Below are positions 16,212-25,059 of a DNA stretch of 64,000 nucleotides, piece after piece; position 1 is the first letter of the stretch, and each line of letters begins with the position of its first letter. The DNA comes from Achromobacter xylosoxidans (GTDB taxonomy: Bacteria; Pseudomonadota; Gammaproteobacteria; Burkholderiales; Burkholderiaceae_B). The notes under the pieces were generated by a model that was not told where the DNA came from, ran no database searches, and worked only from the letters and a program-made list of their open reading frames with translations. The stretch is taken from positions 25,474 to 89,473 of the forward strand of contig NZ_MTLG01000094.1 of the NCBI RefSeq assembly GCF_002192695.1, given 5' to 3'. A program made the translations under genes and the position numbers.

Positions 16212-18875
16212 ATGCAGGACTCATCGCCTTCCTATTCCGATCTATCGCTGCCGGACATCGGCGGCATGCCTGCCGCCGACACGCTGGTGCTGACGGTGAA
16301 CAACCGCCTGTCGCGCCGCCTCACGCTGGAGCTGGCAGGCCTGTTGCGCCAGGAGCGCCAGGTCAGCGAATTGCCGCGCATCCTGCCGCTGTCCGCCTGG
16401 CTGGCCGATGCCGCCAATGAACTCGCGTTCGAGGCCGATGACGACGTGCCGGCCTACCGGCTGGACAGCTTCGCCACGCAGCTGGTGTGGACCGAGGCGA
16501 TCCGCGCCGAAGAAGCCGAACGCGTGCTGCTGGACGCGAGCCAGGCCGCGCGCTTGTCGATGGATGCGGACCTGCTGATGGACGAGTGGGAGCTGCAGGT
16601 GCCGTCGGGCGCGGACACCGATGAATACCGCGGCTTTGCGAAATGGCGTGCGCGCTACCACCAGGCGCTGGCCGGCATCGATGCCGAGGACGCGAACCAG
16701 GGCTACGCGCGCGTGCTGCGGGCGCTGGAGGACGGGCGCCTGCCCGTGCCGCGGCAACTGGTGCTGGCAGGGTTCACGGACATGTCGCCGCGATTCCGCC
16801 GGCTGCTGCAGGCCTTTGAAGCACAAGGCGCCGAAGTCTCGCAGTGGCGCGATGCGCAGCGCATCGAAACCGCGGCGCGGCGGTTTGAAGCCGCGGATCA
16901 AGGCGCGGAATGGCGCGCCGCCGCGGCTTGGGCGGCCGAGCGCCTGAAGGCGCATCCCCATGGCCGCTACGCCATCGTCTCGCCCCAGCTGGAGGCGGAA
17001 TCGCCTTTCGCGCGGCGGGTGCTGAGCCAGGCCCTGGCCGGGCACGGGGGCGAAGCCGCGTACGCCTTCAACGTGGCGGTGGGCCGGCCCTTGAACGAGT
17101 GGCCCATGGCGCGCGCCGCGCTGGCATGGCTGCGCGCCCTGGCCGAATGCGCGCCGGGCAAGGGCTGCGGCGTCGAGGTGCTGGGCGCGGCTTTGTCGGG
17201 CGGGCATTGCGCGGGCGATGTGCGCGACCGCGCGCGGCTGGCCTCGATCGACGCGCGCTGGCGCCGCCAGGCGCAACTGCATGTCAGCCCGCAGGATTGG
17301 CGCAAGCTGCTGGCGGATCTGCCTGCGCTGGCGCAGGCCTGGAACCAGGCCATGGAGATCTGGACGCAGGGCGGCCGCCAGGCGACTTGCGACGTGTGGA
17401 TGCTGCGCATGAAGGCCGCGCTGATGGCGCTGGGTTTCCCCGGCGAAGGCGTGCTGGACAGCGTCGGCTATCAGGTGATGGGCGCGCTGGGCGATGCGCT
17501 GGGCAGCTTTTCGGCGCTGGCGCCGGCCGCCGGCCGGCTGGGCGGCGTGGCCGCCGTGAATCTGCTGGATAGCGTGGCGCGCTCCGCCTCGTTCCAGCCG
17601 CAGCGCGACCCCTCGGCGCGTCTGGACGTGCTGGGTTTGCTGGAGGCCGAGGGCGGTTATTGGGACGGCGTCTGGATGCTGGGCCTGACCGACGACGTGC
17701 TGCCCGCGTCGCCCAAGCCCAACCCGCTGCTGCCGCTGGCCGTGCTGCGCCAGGCCAAGGCGCCGCGCGCCACGCCCGAGCGCGAACGCGAGTGGGCCGA
17801 GGGCATGTATGCCGCGCTGTGCCGCTGCGCGCCCGAGCTCATCGTCAGCCACGCGCACATGGACGGCGAACGCGAATTGCGCCCATCGCCGCTGATCGCG
17901 GCGGCCGCGCTGACGGACTGGACGCCCGCTGTAGCTGAAGCATTGCCCGCCTTGCCGCAGGAATCGCTGGACGATGCGCAGGGGCCCGCGCTGGCCGCCG
18001 GCAACCGCGGCGGCGGCGGCCTGGACGTGCTGGACACTCAGGCGCGCAATCCGCTGTGGGCCTTTGTGCGGCATCGCCTGGGTGGCCGCGAAATGGCGCC
18101 TTACGCCGATGCGGCGACGGTCAACGTGCGCGGCCAATTCCTGCACAAGGCGCTGGAACTGGTGTGGGGCATGATGCCCGACCAGGACGCGCTGCATGAG
18201 GTCATGGCCGAGGGCCGCCTGCCTGCCTTGCTGGAGCAGGCGGTGGCGCAGGCGGCGGACGAGGAATTGAAAGCCTATGCGCCCGCCTTGCGCACGCTGG
18301 AATGCCAGCGCGCCCAGGCCGTGCTGGCATCCTGGCTGGACATGGAAGCGCAGCGCCTGCCCTTTGCGGTGGCGCAGGTGGAAAAGAACCATCAATGGCA
18401 GCGCGGCGCGCTCAACCTGAAGTTGCGGCTGGACCGCATCGACACGCTGGGCGATGGGCGCAACGTCATCGTGGACTACAAGACCGGCGTGGCGGCGGCC
18501 AAACCCGAACCGGACTGGTCGCGCAGCCGCCCCGTGAACGTGCAGCTGCCGTTCTACGCATCGGTGCTGGCGGACGCCGCGGGCGGCGAAGTGGCGGGCC
18601 TGGTGCTGGCGCAGATCCACGCGCGGCAGGTCGCCGCGCAGGGCCTGGCCGACGAAGACCTGGGCGTGCCCGGCGTCACGCTGGCCAGCGACAGCAAGTA
18701 CTTCGACGGGCTGTCCTGGCTGGAGATCCGGCAGCGCTGGCGCACGGCCATCGAAGCGCTGGCCGACGAGTATGCCGCGGGCTACGCGGCCAACGTGGCG
18801 TATCGCCGCGACGATCTGAAATACTGCGATGCATTGCCGTTCCTGCGTTTGCATCTGGATGATGAGGACGCATGA
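16212..18875 (+). CDS. addB: AddB-like PD-(D/E)XK nuclease, DNA repair subunit
   Basis: An 887-residue protein of the AddB-like double-strand-break repair family, the partner of the AddA helicase encoded next. The N-terminal two thirds resemble an inactivated helicase fold with no Walker A motif. The C-terminal RecB-type nuclease has GQFLHKALELVW (metal-binding His), RLDRIDTLGDGRNVIVDYKTG (the D and DYK residues) and QLPFYASVL. The four-Cys iron-sulphur staple known from Bacillus AddB is not recognisable, so this belongs to the proteobacterial variant. It ends in an ATGA overlap with addA, which shows translational coupling. The symbol is assigned by family and position; some annotations call it only 'PD-(D/E)XK nuclease family protein'. 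Confidence 0.85.
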   Translation: MQDSSPSYSDLSLPDIGGMPAADTLVLTVNNRLSRRLTLELAGLLRQERQVSELPRILPLSAWLADAANELAFEADDDVPAYRLDSFATQLVWTEAIRAEEAERVLLDASQAARLSMDADLLMDEWELQVPSGADTDEYRGFAKWRARYHQALAGIDAEDANQGYARVLRALEDGRLPVPRQLVLAGFTDMSPRFRRLLQAFEAQGAEVSQWRDAQRIETAARRFEAADQGAEWRAAAAWAAERLKAHPHGRYAIVSPQLEAESPFARRVLSQALAGHGGEAAYAFNVAVGRPLNEWPMARAALAWLRALAECAPGKGCGVEVLGAALSGGHCAGDVRDRARLASIDARWRRQAQLHVSPQDWRKLLADLPALAQAWNQAMEIWTQGGRQATCDVWMLRMKAALMALGFPGEGVLDSVGYQVMGALGDALGSFSALAPAAGRLGGVAAVNLLDSVARSASFQPQRDPSARLDVLGLLEAEGGYWDGVWMLGLTDDVLPASPKPNPLLPLAVLRQAKAPRATPEREREWAEGMYAALCRCAPELIVSHAHMDGERELRPSPLIAAAALTDWTPAVAEALPALPQESLDDAQGPALAAGNRGGGGLDVLDTQARNPLWAFVRHRLGGREMAPYADAATVNVRGQFLHKALELVWGMMPDQDALHEVMAEGRLPALLEQAVAQAADEELKAYAPALRTLECQRAQAVLASWLDMEAQRLPFAVAQVEKNHQWQRGALNLKLRLDRIDTLGDGRNVIVDYKTGVAAAKPEPDWSRSRPVNVQLPFYASVLADAAGGEVAGLVLAQIHARQVAAQGLADEDLGVPGVTLASDSKYFDGLSWLEIRQRWRTAIEALADEYAAGYAANVAYRRDDLKYCDALPFLRLHLDDEDA

Positions 18876-21800
18876 CCATGGCTGAACAAGAACGCTTGCC
18901 GCACGACCACGTTGCGCGCGCCGACGCGCTGGACCCGGCACGTTCGTTCCTGGTGCAGGCGCCGGCCGGCTCCGGCAAGACCGAGCTGCTGACGGACCGC
19001 ATCCTGGCGCTGCTGGCCACGGTGAACCGTCCGGAAGAAATCGTCGCCATCACCTTCACGCGCAAGGCCGCGTCCGAAATGCATGCGCGCGTGCTGAGCA
19101 AGCTGCGCCGCGGACTGGACGCGCCGCCTGAAGCCATGCACGAGCGCCGCAGCTGGGAACTCGCGCGCGCCGCGCTGGCGCGCAACGACGAACAGGGCTG
19201 GCATCTGCTGGACCATCCCGCGCGGCTGGCCATCCGCACCATCGACTCGTTCTGCGCGGGCCTGGTGCGCAGCATGCCCTGGCTGTCCGAGTTGGGCGGC
19301 ATGCCCGAGATCACGGACGATGCGCGCGCCCAGTACGAGGCCGCCGCGCGTGCCACCCTGGATCTTGCCGACGACTACGAGGCCGTGCGCATCCTGCTCA
19401 AGCACCTGGACGTGGATGTGCAGGCGGCCAAGGAGGCCATCGCCGACATGCTGGGGCAGCGCGACCAGTGGCTGCCGCTGCTGCGCCACGGCTCGGACCG
19501 CGAGGGCATGGAAGCCATGCTGGCCGAGGCCATCGGCGAGGACCTGGACGCGCTCAGCGAGGCCATGCCCTATGGCTGGGCCGAAGCGCTATGCGGTCCG
19601 GCGCGGCTGGCTGCCGCCAATCTGCAAGATGGAGAGGCGGAAAACAAGTTGCTGGCCTTGCTGGACTGGACGGAAGAACCGCCGCCCGACGCCGACGCGC
19701 TGGAGCTCTGGCAAGCCGTGGCGCACCTGCTGTTGACGGGCACCGGCACCTTGCGCAAGACCGTCAACAAGAACCAGGGCTTTCCCGCCAAATGCGCGCA
19801 CAAGGAACCGTTCGTGGCGTGGCTGGAAGCCGCCGACCCGGATGCCGTCTGGGTGCGCCGCCTGCATGCGGTGCGCGACGTGCCCGCGCCGCATTTCACC
19901 GATGCGCAATGGGAAGTGCTGGGCGCGCAGCTGATGACGCTGGCGTTGGCGGTGGCGCAGTTGCGGCTGCGCTTTGCCGACACGGGCGAGGTGGATTTCA
20001 TCGAAATCGCGCAGCGCGCCGCGGCCGCGCTGGGCAGCGCCGACGACCCGGGCGAACTGCTGCTGAAGCTGGACGCCTCGATCCGCCATCTTCTCATCGA
20101 TGAGTTCCAGGACACCAGCCAGACCCAGCTCGACCTGCTGCGCACGCTGACCTCGGGCTGGCAGCAGGGCGACGGCCGCAGCCTGTTCCTGGTGGGCGAC
20201 CCGATGCAGTCCATCTACCGATTCCGCAAGGCCGAAGTGGGCTTGTTCCTGGAAGTGGCCGACATCGGCGTGGGCGAGCTGCAGCCGGACTTCCTCAACC
20301 TTACCGACAATTTCCGCTCGCAGGCCGGCATCGTCGAATGGGTCAACCAGTCGTTCGCGCAACTGCTGCCCCGGCGCAGCGACGCGGCGGCGGGAGCCAT
20401 CGCCTACAGCCCGTCCACCGCTTTCCACGAAGCATTGCCGGAACCCGCGGTGCGTTTCCATCCGGCGTGGTCGCGCGAAGGCGCGGCCCCCGCGGAAACG
20501 CAGGCCGAGGACATCGCGGTGGCCTTGGTGCGCCAGGCGCTGATCGACCATAAGGGCGCCAAGCATCCCGTTGCCGTGCTGGTGCGGGCGCGCAGCCACC
20601 TGGGCAATCTGACCCGCCGGCTGGCGCAGGAAGGCATACGCTGCCGGGCGGTGGACCTGGTGCCGCTGGCCCTGCGGCCGGTGGTGGCGGATCTGGTGCA
20701 GCTGGTGCGGGCCTTGTCGCATCCCGGCGACCGCTTGGCCTGGCTGTCGGTGCTGCGCGCGCCGTATTGCGGCCTGACGCTGACGTCCCTGCAGCGCTTG
20801 TTCGGCGACGATCACATCACGCCGGTGCCGGTGCTGCTGGAGCGCGCGTTGCGCATCGCGCCGCAGACCGCGCCTGCGGCCGCCGCCAGCGCGCCTCAGG
20901 GGTCATTGTTCGACGCGGCGCCCGCTGCGCCGGACACGCCATCGGCGCAAAGCGTGCTCGGCGCCGACGAGTTCGAGCGCTTGCGCCAGGTGGCGGGCAT
21001 CCTGCTCGACAAGCGCAACGCCTCGGGCGCCATGCCTTTCGCGGCTTGGGTGGAGTCGCTGTGGCGCCGCCTGGGCGGCCCTGCGCTGTACGCTGGCCTG
21101 TCTGTCGCCAACGACGCGGAAAGCCTGTTCCAACTGGTCGAACGCCTGGCGCCGCACGGCGCTATCGACGTCGCCGCGCTGGATGCCGGCATTGCGCGCT
21201 TGTTCGCCGCGCCGGACGCGGCGGACGAAGACACGGGCGCGGTCGAAATCATGACCATGCACAAGTCCAAGGGCCTACAGTTCGAAACCGTCATCCTGTA
21301 CGGCCTGCACCGCGCGCCGCGCGGCGACCAGGCGCCGCTGGTGCGCTTCGAGCAGAGCGGCGGCCGCGTGCTGTTCGGCCCGGTCAAGCCGCGCGCCGAA
21401 ACCGAGGCCGATCCCCTGTCTCGCTACCTGGGCGCACGCGAGGCGCGCCGCGCCTCCTACGAAATCGACCGCCTGTTGTACGTGGCGGCGACGCGGGCGC
21501 GCAAGCGCCTGCATCTGGTGGGCCACGTGTCGGTGGATGAGGCCAGCGGCCAGGTCAAGACGCCGTCCTCCGCCAGCCTGCTGGGACGCTTGTGGCCATG
21601 CCTGGCCATACCGGCCCCGCCGTCGCTTGACGGCGAAACCATGGCGCAGGAAGCCGACGGCCCCGAGTGGCAGGGCGAACCCTTGCGGCGCGTGGACCGC
21701 GCCGGCCTGGCGCAATTGGCGGGCATGGCCGACGTGGCGGTCAGCCCCGGCTTTGGCGCCACGGCGCGCGGCTCCTGGGGCGATGGCGGCGAGCATCCCG

Positions 21801-22327
21801 CCTGGCAGCTGGAAGCCGGCTACGACGCCGCCATTGGCACCTTGTCGCATGCCTGGCTCGCGCGCATCGGCCAGGACGGCGTGCACGCCTGGTCCGCCGA
21901 CGCGCTGGCCCAACGCCAGCCCGCCATGCGCCGCCAGCTGACGCGCGCAGGCATTCCCGCCAGCCAGGCCGACGCCGCCTCCGAAGCCGTGCTCGAAACC
22001 CTGCAAGCCACCCTGGCCGACGAACGCGGCCTATGGCTGCTGTCCCAATCCGGCGCCCGCCGCGAATGGCCCCTGATAGACGCCGCCGGCAAGGTATCCG
22101 TGATCGACCTGGCCCTCAGCACCGAAGACGGCTGGCTCATCGTGGACTACAAGACCGGCCGCCCGCACCCTGGCGAAACTCCCACCGCCTTCGCCACCCG
22201 CATGCGCCAACGCCACGGCGATCAACTGCTGCGCTACTGCGCCCAAGTCACGGCCCTGGACGGCCGCACTGCACGCGCCGCCCTGTACTTCCCAAGAGCA
22301 CGTGCCTGGATCGACCTGAAAGAATAA
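18872..22327 (+). CDS. addA: AddA-like helicase-nuclease (exonuclease V-type)
   Basis: A 1151-residue UvrD/RecB-like helicase-nuclease that, with the AddB-like protein, would process double-strand ends for recombination. Walker A is QAPAGSGKTELLTDR (about 30-44), motif Ia VAITFTRKAASEM, Walker B LLIDEFQDTSQTQ, motif III GDPMQSIYRFRKAE, motif V EIMTMHKSKGLQFETVI and motif VI YVAATRARKRLHLVG. A C-terminal nuclease has WLIVDYKTGRPHPGE and DQLLRYC. The start overlaps the addB stop (ATGA); a second ATG two codons on is possible. Both subunits keep a DYKTG nuclease motif, so the complex should cut both strands. No neighbouring Chi-like or regulatory feature is evident. Confidence 0.92.
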   Translation: MTMAEQERLPHDHVARADALDPARSFLVQAPAGSGKTELLTDRILALLATVNRPEEIVAITFTRKAASEMHARVLSKLRRGLDAPPEAMHERRSWELARAALARNDEQGWHLLDHPARLAIRTIDSFCAGLVRSMPWLSELGGMPEITDDARAQYEAAARATLDLADDYEAVRILLKHLDVDVQAAKEAIADMLGQRDQWLPLLRHGSDREGMEAMLAEAIGEDLDALSEAMPYGWAEALCGPARLAAANLQDGEAENKLLALLDWTEEPPPDADALELWQAVAHLLLTGTGTLRKTVNKNQGFPAKCAHKEPFVAWLEAADPDAVWVRRLHAVRDVPAPHFTDAQWEVLGAQLMTLALAVAQLRLRFADTGEVDFIEIAQRAAAALGSADDPGELLLKLDASIRHLLIDEFQDTSQTQLDLLRTLTSGWQQGDGRSLFLVGDPMQSIYRFRKAEVGLFLEVADIGVGELQPDFLNLTDNFRSQAGIVEWVNQSFAQLLPRRSDAAAGAIAYSPSTAFHEALPEPAVRFHPAWSREGAAPAETQAEDIAVALVRQALIDHKGAKHPVAVLVRARSHLGNLTRRLAQEGIRCRAVDLVPLALRPVVADLVQLVRALSHPGDRLAWLSVLRAPYCGLTLTSLQRLFGDDHITPVPVLLERALRIAPQTAPAAAASAPQGSLFDAAPAAPDTPSAQSVLGADEFERLRQVAGILLDKRNASGAMPFAAWVESLWRRLGGPALYAGLSVANDAESLFQLVERLAPHGAIDVAALDAGIARLFAAPDAADEDTGAVEIMTMHKSKGLQFETVILYGLHRAPRGDQAPLVRFEQSGGRVLFGPVKPRAETEADPLSRYLGAREARRASYEIDRLLYVAATRARKRLHLVGHVSVDEASGQVKTPSSASLLGRLWPCLAIPAPPSLDGETMAQEADGPEWQGEPLRRVDRAGLAQLAGMADVAVSPGFGATARGSWGDGGEHPAWQLEAGYDAAIGTLSHAWLARIGQDGVHAWSADALAQRQPAMRRQLTRAGIPASQADAASEAVLETLQATLADERGLWLLSQSGARREWPLIDAAGKVSVIDLALSTEDGWLIVDYKTGRPHPGETPTAFATRMRQRHGDQLLRYCAQVTALDGRTARAALYFPRARAWIDLKE

Positions 22328-22343
22328 AGAGGGAAAGGGAATA

Positions 22344-22394
22344 GAGAGGCAAAGCGAAGAGAGAGGCAAAGCGAAGAGAGAGGCAAAGCGAAGC
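22344..22394 (+). repeat. 17-bp tandem repeat, three copies
   Basis: Three head-to-tail copies of GAGAGGCAAAGCGAAGA lie at 22344-22360, 22361-22377 and 22378-22394; the first two are identical and the third differs at its last base. The array begins 17 bp after the addA stop. The purine-rich strand is plus. Function unknown. Confidence 0.9.
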
Positions 22395-22428
22395 GAGCCG
22401 AAAGGACCAGCGAAGCGAAGTCCCAACC

Positions 22429-22461
22429 CCCTCCCCCTCGGGGGGAGGGCTGGGGAGGGGG
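22429..22461 (+). repeat. C-tract/G-tract palindrome with G-quadruplex pattern
   Basis: A 9-bp hairpin (22429-22437 with 22441-22449) is followed by further G-tracts, giving runs of 6, 3, 4 and 5 G at 22440-22461 separated by only 1-2 bases. This fits a short-loop G-quadruplex on the plus strand. Such C/G palindromes are familiar as scattered intergenic repeats in related GC-rich betaproteobacteria, from general recollection. Confidence 0.7.
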
Positions 22462-22478
22462 CCCACATACAGCCCCCC

Positions 22479-22549
22479 GGGGCCCGCCAACCAAGATTCG
22501 AGCAAGCAAGCGAAGCGCAGCTCTGCTAGAATCTTGGTTGGCGGGCCCC
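22479..22549. repeat. 21-bp perfect inverted repeat overlapping the 5' end of ffs
   Basis: The arm at 22479-22499 is an exact reverse complement of 22529-22549, with a 29-bp spacer. The right arm contains the start of the SRP RNA and its -10 region. See the finding for possible meaning. Confidence 0.92.
22527..22532 (+). promoter_or_regulatory. Possible -10 element of ffs
   Basis: TAGAAT lies about 8 bp before the likely first base of the SRP RNA. No clear -35 was found at normal spacing, so this is tentative. It is partly inside the right arm of the inverted repeat. Confidence 0.35.
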
Positions 22550-22638
22550 TCCGCATGGTTCGGCGGTGAACCTGGTCAGGTCGGGAACGAAGCAGCCATA
22601 GTCGTTTAGGGTCAGTGCCGGAGTAAGGCTCGCCAACC
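22536..22638 (+). ncRNA. ffs: 4.5S RNA (signal recognition particle RNA, small bacterial type)
   Basis: The conserved SRP domain IV is plain at about 22571-22601: CTGGTCAGGT, then GGAACGAAGCAGCC, the symmetric and asymmetric loops that bind Ffh. The ends pair (GGTTGGCG at 22536-22543 with CGCCAACC at 22631-22638), closing a hairpin of about 103 nt, the usual size of the 4.5S RNA. The pairing can extend a few bases outward on each side. With Ffh it targets membrane proteins to FtsY and SecYEG. It sits directly upstream of dnaX, as in other proteobacteria. Exact ends are estimates. Confidence 0.92.
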
Positions 22639-22690
22639 GGATTCTTCAAGGCAACGCGTCATGACTATCCATGATGTCGTCGCTTTCAAG

Positions 22691-22742
22691 GGGGACGGGG
22701 TTATTTTCCAAGGATACGTTCCACGGGAATAAACCCGTCCCC
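22691..22742. repeat. Near-palindromic intergenic element (REP/MITE-like)
   Basis: Arms of 15 bp (22691-22705 and 22728-22742) match as an inverted repeat at 14 of 15 positions around a 22-bp centre. The arms read GGGGACGGGNTTATT. It lies between ffs and dnaX. The form is that of a REP/RAYT-type or miniature palindromic element, but no transposase gene is in the window. Confidence 0.7.
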
Positions 22743-22851
22743 TTTGCGTTTCAGGCCGCGCGGGGCATGGCTGTCATGCTTCTGCGCCGAACCCCGGAAG
22801 CTGGACCGGCCATTTCGGGCCAGCTTGCGAAACAGGCTCTACAATCCACCC

Positions 22852-25014
22852 ATGACTTATCTGGTACTGGCCCGCAAGTGGCGGCCGAGATCGTTCGATA
22901 CCCTCGTGGGACAGGATCACGTGGTGCGCGCGCTGACGCATGCGCTCGACACCCAACGCTTGCATCACGCCTGGCTGTTCACGGGAACCCGCGGGGTGGG
23001 CAAGACCACGCTCTCGCGCATCCTGGCCAAGTCGCTCAACTGCGAAACAGGCATCACTTCCAAGCCTTGCGGCGTCTGTCGCGCCTGCACGGAGATCGAT
23101 GCCGGACGTTTCGTCGACTATCTCGAACTGGACGCGGCCTCGAACCGCGGCGTCGAGGAAATGACGCAGCTGCTGGAACAGGCGGTATATGCGCCGGGCG
23201 CGGGGCGTTTCAAGGTCTACATGATCGACGAAGTCCACATGCTGACCGGGCACGCGTTCAACGCCATGCTCAAGACGCTGGAAGAGCCGCCGCCGCACGT
23301 CAAATTCATCCTTGCGACCACCGACCCGCAGAAGATTCCGGTGACGGTGCTGTCGCGCTGCCTGCAGTTCAACCTGAAGCAGATGCCGGCCGACTCCATC
23401 GTCGGCCATCTGCAGGCCGTGCTCGGACAGGAAGACGTGGGTTTCGAGGTGCCGGCCCTGCGGCTGATCGGGCAGGCGGCTTCGGGCTCCATGCGCGACG
23501 CCCTGTCGCTGACCGACCAGGCCATCGCCTACAGCGCCGGCAACCTGACCGAGGACGCCGTGCGCGGCATGCTCGGCACCATCGATCAGCGGCATCTGGT
23601 GCGCCTGCTGGATGCCTTGTCTACCGGCGACGCCAAGGGCGTGCTGGCGGTGGCGGACGAACTGGCCATCCGCGGCCTGTCGTATGCCGGCGCGCTGGCC
23701 GACCTGGCCGTGCTGCTGTCGCGCGTGGCCATCGAGCAGCGCGTGCGCGGCGTGACGCCGGCCGAGGATCCCCTGGCCGGCGACATCGCCCGGCTGGCGC
23801 AGGTCCTGCATCCCGACGCGGTGCAGCTTTTCTATTCGGTGGCGGTGCATAGCCGCAGCGAACTGACCCTGGCGCCCGACGAGTACGCGGGCTTCATCAT
23901 GGCCTGCCTGCGCATGCTGGCGCTCAATGGCGACGCCGGTCCGCAGACCGCGCTGGAAGCGCCTGCCGCGCCGGCCCGCCAGACGGCCGATGCAGCCGTG
24001 GCCGCCGCGCCTGTTGCCGCATCCGCGCCCCCGGTGGCGCAAGCCGAGCCCGCAACCGCACCGGTCCAGCCCGCTGCTGCGCCGGTTGCAGCGCCCGCGC
24101 CGGCTCCCGCGGTCCCGGCGCCGCCTGCGGCTGCGCAAGAGGCCGCAATGGCCGAATCAGCCGCTGCCGCACCTGCCGCTCCGGCGCCCGAATCTGTGCC
24201 CGCTGCCGCGGAACCCGAGCCCGCCGCCGTGGCGCAAGCCGATCAAGACGCCCAGGCCGGCAGCGTGCCGCCCTGGGAGGAACTGCCGGCCAATGCGCCG
24301 ACAGCATCCGAATCCGACGCCGGCAAGACCGCGGGTTCGGCCGCGCTGGCGGTCACGCCGGCCACCGCCGCGGCCATCGCGCCGGCGCCCCAGGCCGACG
24401 ACGGCGAAGGCCCGCCCTCCTGGGTCGACGAAGAAATCCCGTTCGAAGCCGAAGGCGGTTTCGCGCCGGACAACGGCTTTACGTCGGACCCCGACGACGA
24501 TGATTTTGAAACCCTGGCCAGCGCGCCCTCGGCCATGCCGCCCGCCGCCGCGCCAGCCAGGCGCGAAGGTCCGGCGCCCGCGCGCAAACGGCAGTCGTCA
24601 CGCGCCCGCCTGACGGACATGACTTCGGAAACCTGGCCCGAGCTGGCCGCGCGCCTGCCGGTCACCGGCCTGGCGGCGGAGCTGGCGCGCCAGAGCGCAT
24701 GGGCCGGCGTGCAGGGCGATGCCGTCATCCTGCGCGTGGCTGTCAAGACATTGGCCGAAAGCGAAAGCCGCGTCCGTCTGCAGACGGTGCTGTGCGAACA
24801 TTTCGGGCAGGGCATCCGGCTGGACGTCGAGGTCGGCGTGACGGGCGAGGCGACGGCGCATGCCGTGGCCCAGGCCGAACGCGCCGCCCGCCAGCAGGCC
24901 GCGGAAGACGCGGTCGCAGTCGATCCTTTTGTACAGGCGCTCGTCGCCGATTTCGGCGGCCAAGTCGTGCCCGGCTCGATCCGCCACGTTGATTCCCCCG
25001 CCGCCGCTGCCTGA
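22852..25014 (+). CDS. dnaX: DNA polymerase III subunits gamma/tau
   Basis: DnaX is the clamp-loader ATPase of the replicative polymerase; 720 residues from ATG 22852. The AAA+ module opens with YLVLARKWRPRSFDTLVGQ; Walker A is GTRGVGKTT at 45-53, zinc-binding Cys are at 64, 73, 76 and 79, and Walker B is MIDEVHML, followed by an SRC motif (VLSRCLQF). A long Ala/Pro-rich linker covers about residues 365-510, and a tau-specific C-terminal domain follows (LTSETWPELAARLP region onward). I chose 22852 because the conserved start MTYLVLARKW lies there; 36 in-frame upstream residues match nothing. No A-rich slippery site for gamma frameshifting is visible. ybaB and recR follow, the classic dnaX-ybaB-recR unit. 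Confidence 0.95.
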   Translation: MTYLVLARKWRPRSFDTLVGQDHVVRALTHALDTQRLHHAWLFTGTRGVGKTTLSRILAKSLNCETGITSKPCGVCRACTEIDAGRFVDYLELDAASNRGVEEMTQLLEQAVYAPGAGRFKVYMIDEVHMLTGHAFNAMLKTLEEPPPHVKFILATTDPQKIPVTVLSRCLQFNLKQMPADSIVGHLQAVLGQEDVGFEVPALRLIGQAASGSMRDALSLTDQAIAYSAGNLTEDAVRGMLGTIDQRHLVRLLDALSTGDAKGVLAVADELAIRGLSYAGALADLAVLLSRVAIEQRVRGVTPAEDPLAGDIARLAQVLHPDAVQLFYSVAVHSRSELTLAPDEYAGFIMACLRMLALNGDAGPQTALEAPAAPARQTADAAVAAAPVAASAPPVAQAEPATAPVQPAAAPVAAPAPAPAVPAPPAAAQEAAMAESAAAAPAAPAPESVPAAAEPEPAAVAQADQDAQAGSVPPWEELPANAPTASESDAGKTAGSAALAVTPATAAAIAPAPQADDGEGPPSWVDEEIPFEAEGGFAPDNGFTSDPDDDDFETLASAPSAMPPAAAPARREGPAPARKRQSSRARLTDMTSETWPELAARLPVTGLAAELARQSAWAGVQGDAVILRVAVKTLAESESRVRLQTVLCEHFGQGIRLDVEVGVTGEATAHAVAQAERAARQQAAEDAVAVDPFVQALVADFGGQVVPGSIRHVDSPAAAA

Positions 25015-25059
25015 CGCGGCGGCTATCTCTCATTCCCCTCGTTCAAGGAAGCATCGATC

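Noticed and set aside
23927..24600. A programmed frameshift site in dnaX that would make the short gamma form
   Set aside because: No A-rich slippery heptamer was found in the linker region; the DNA there is Ala/Pro codons with few A runs.
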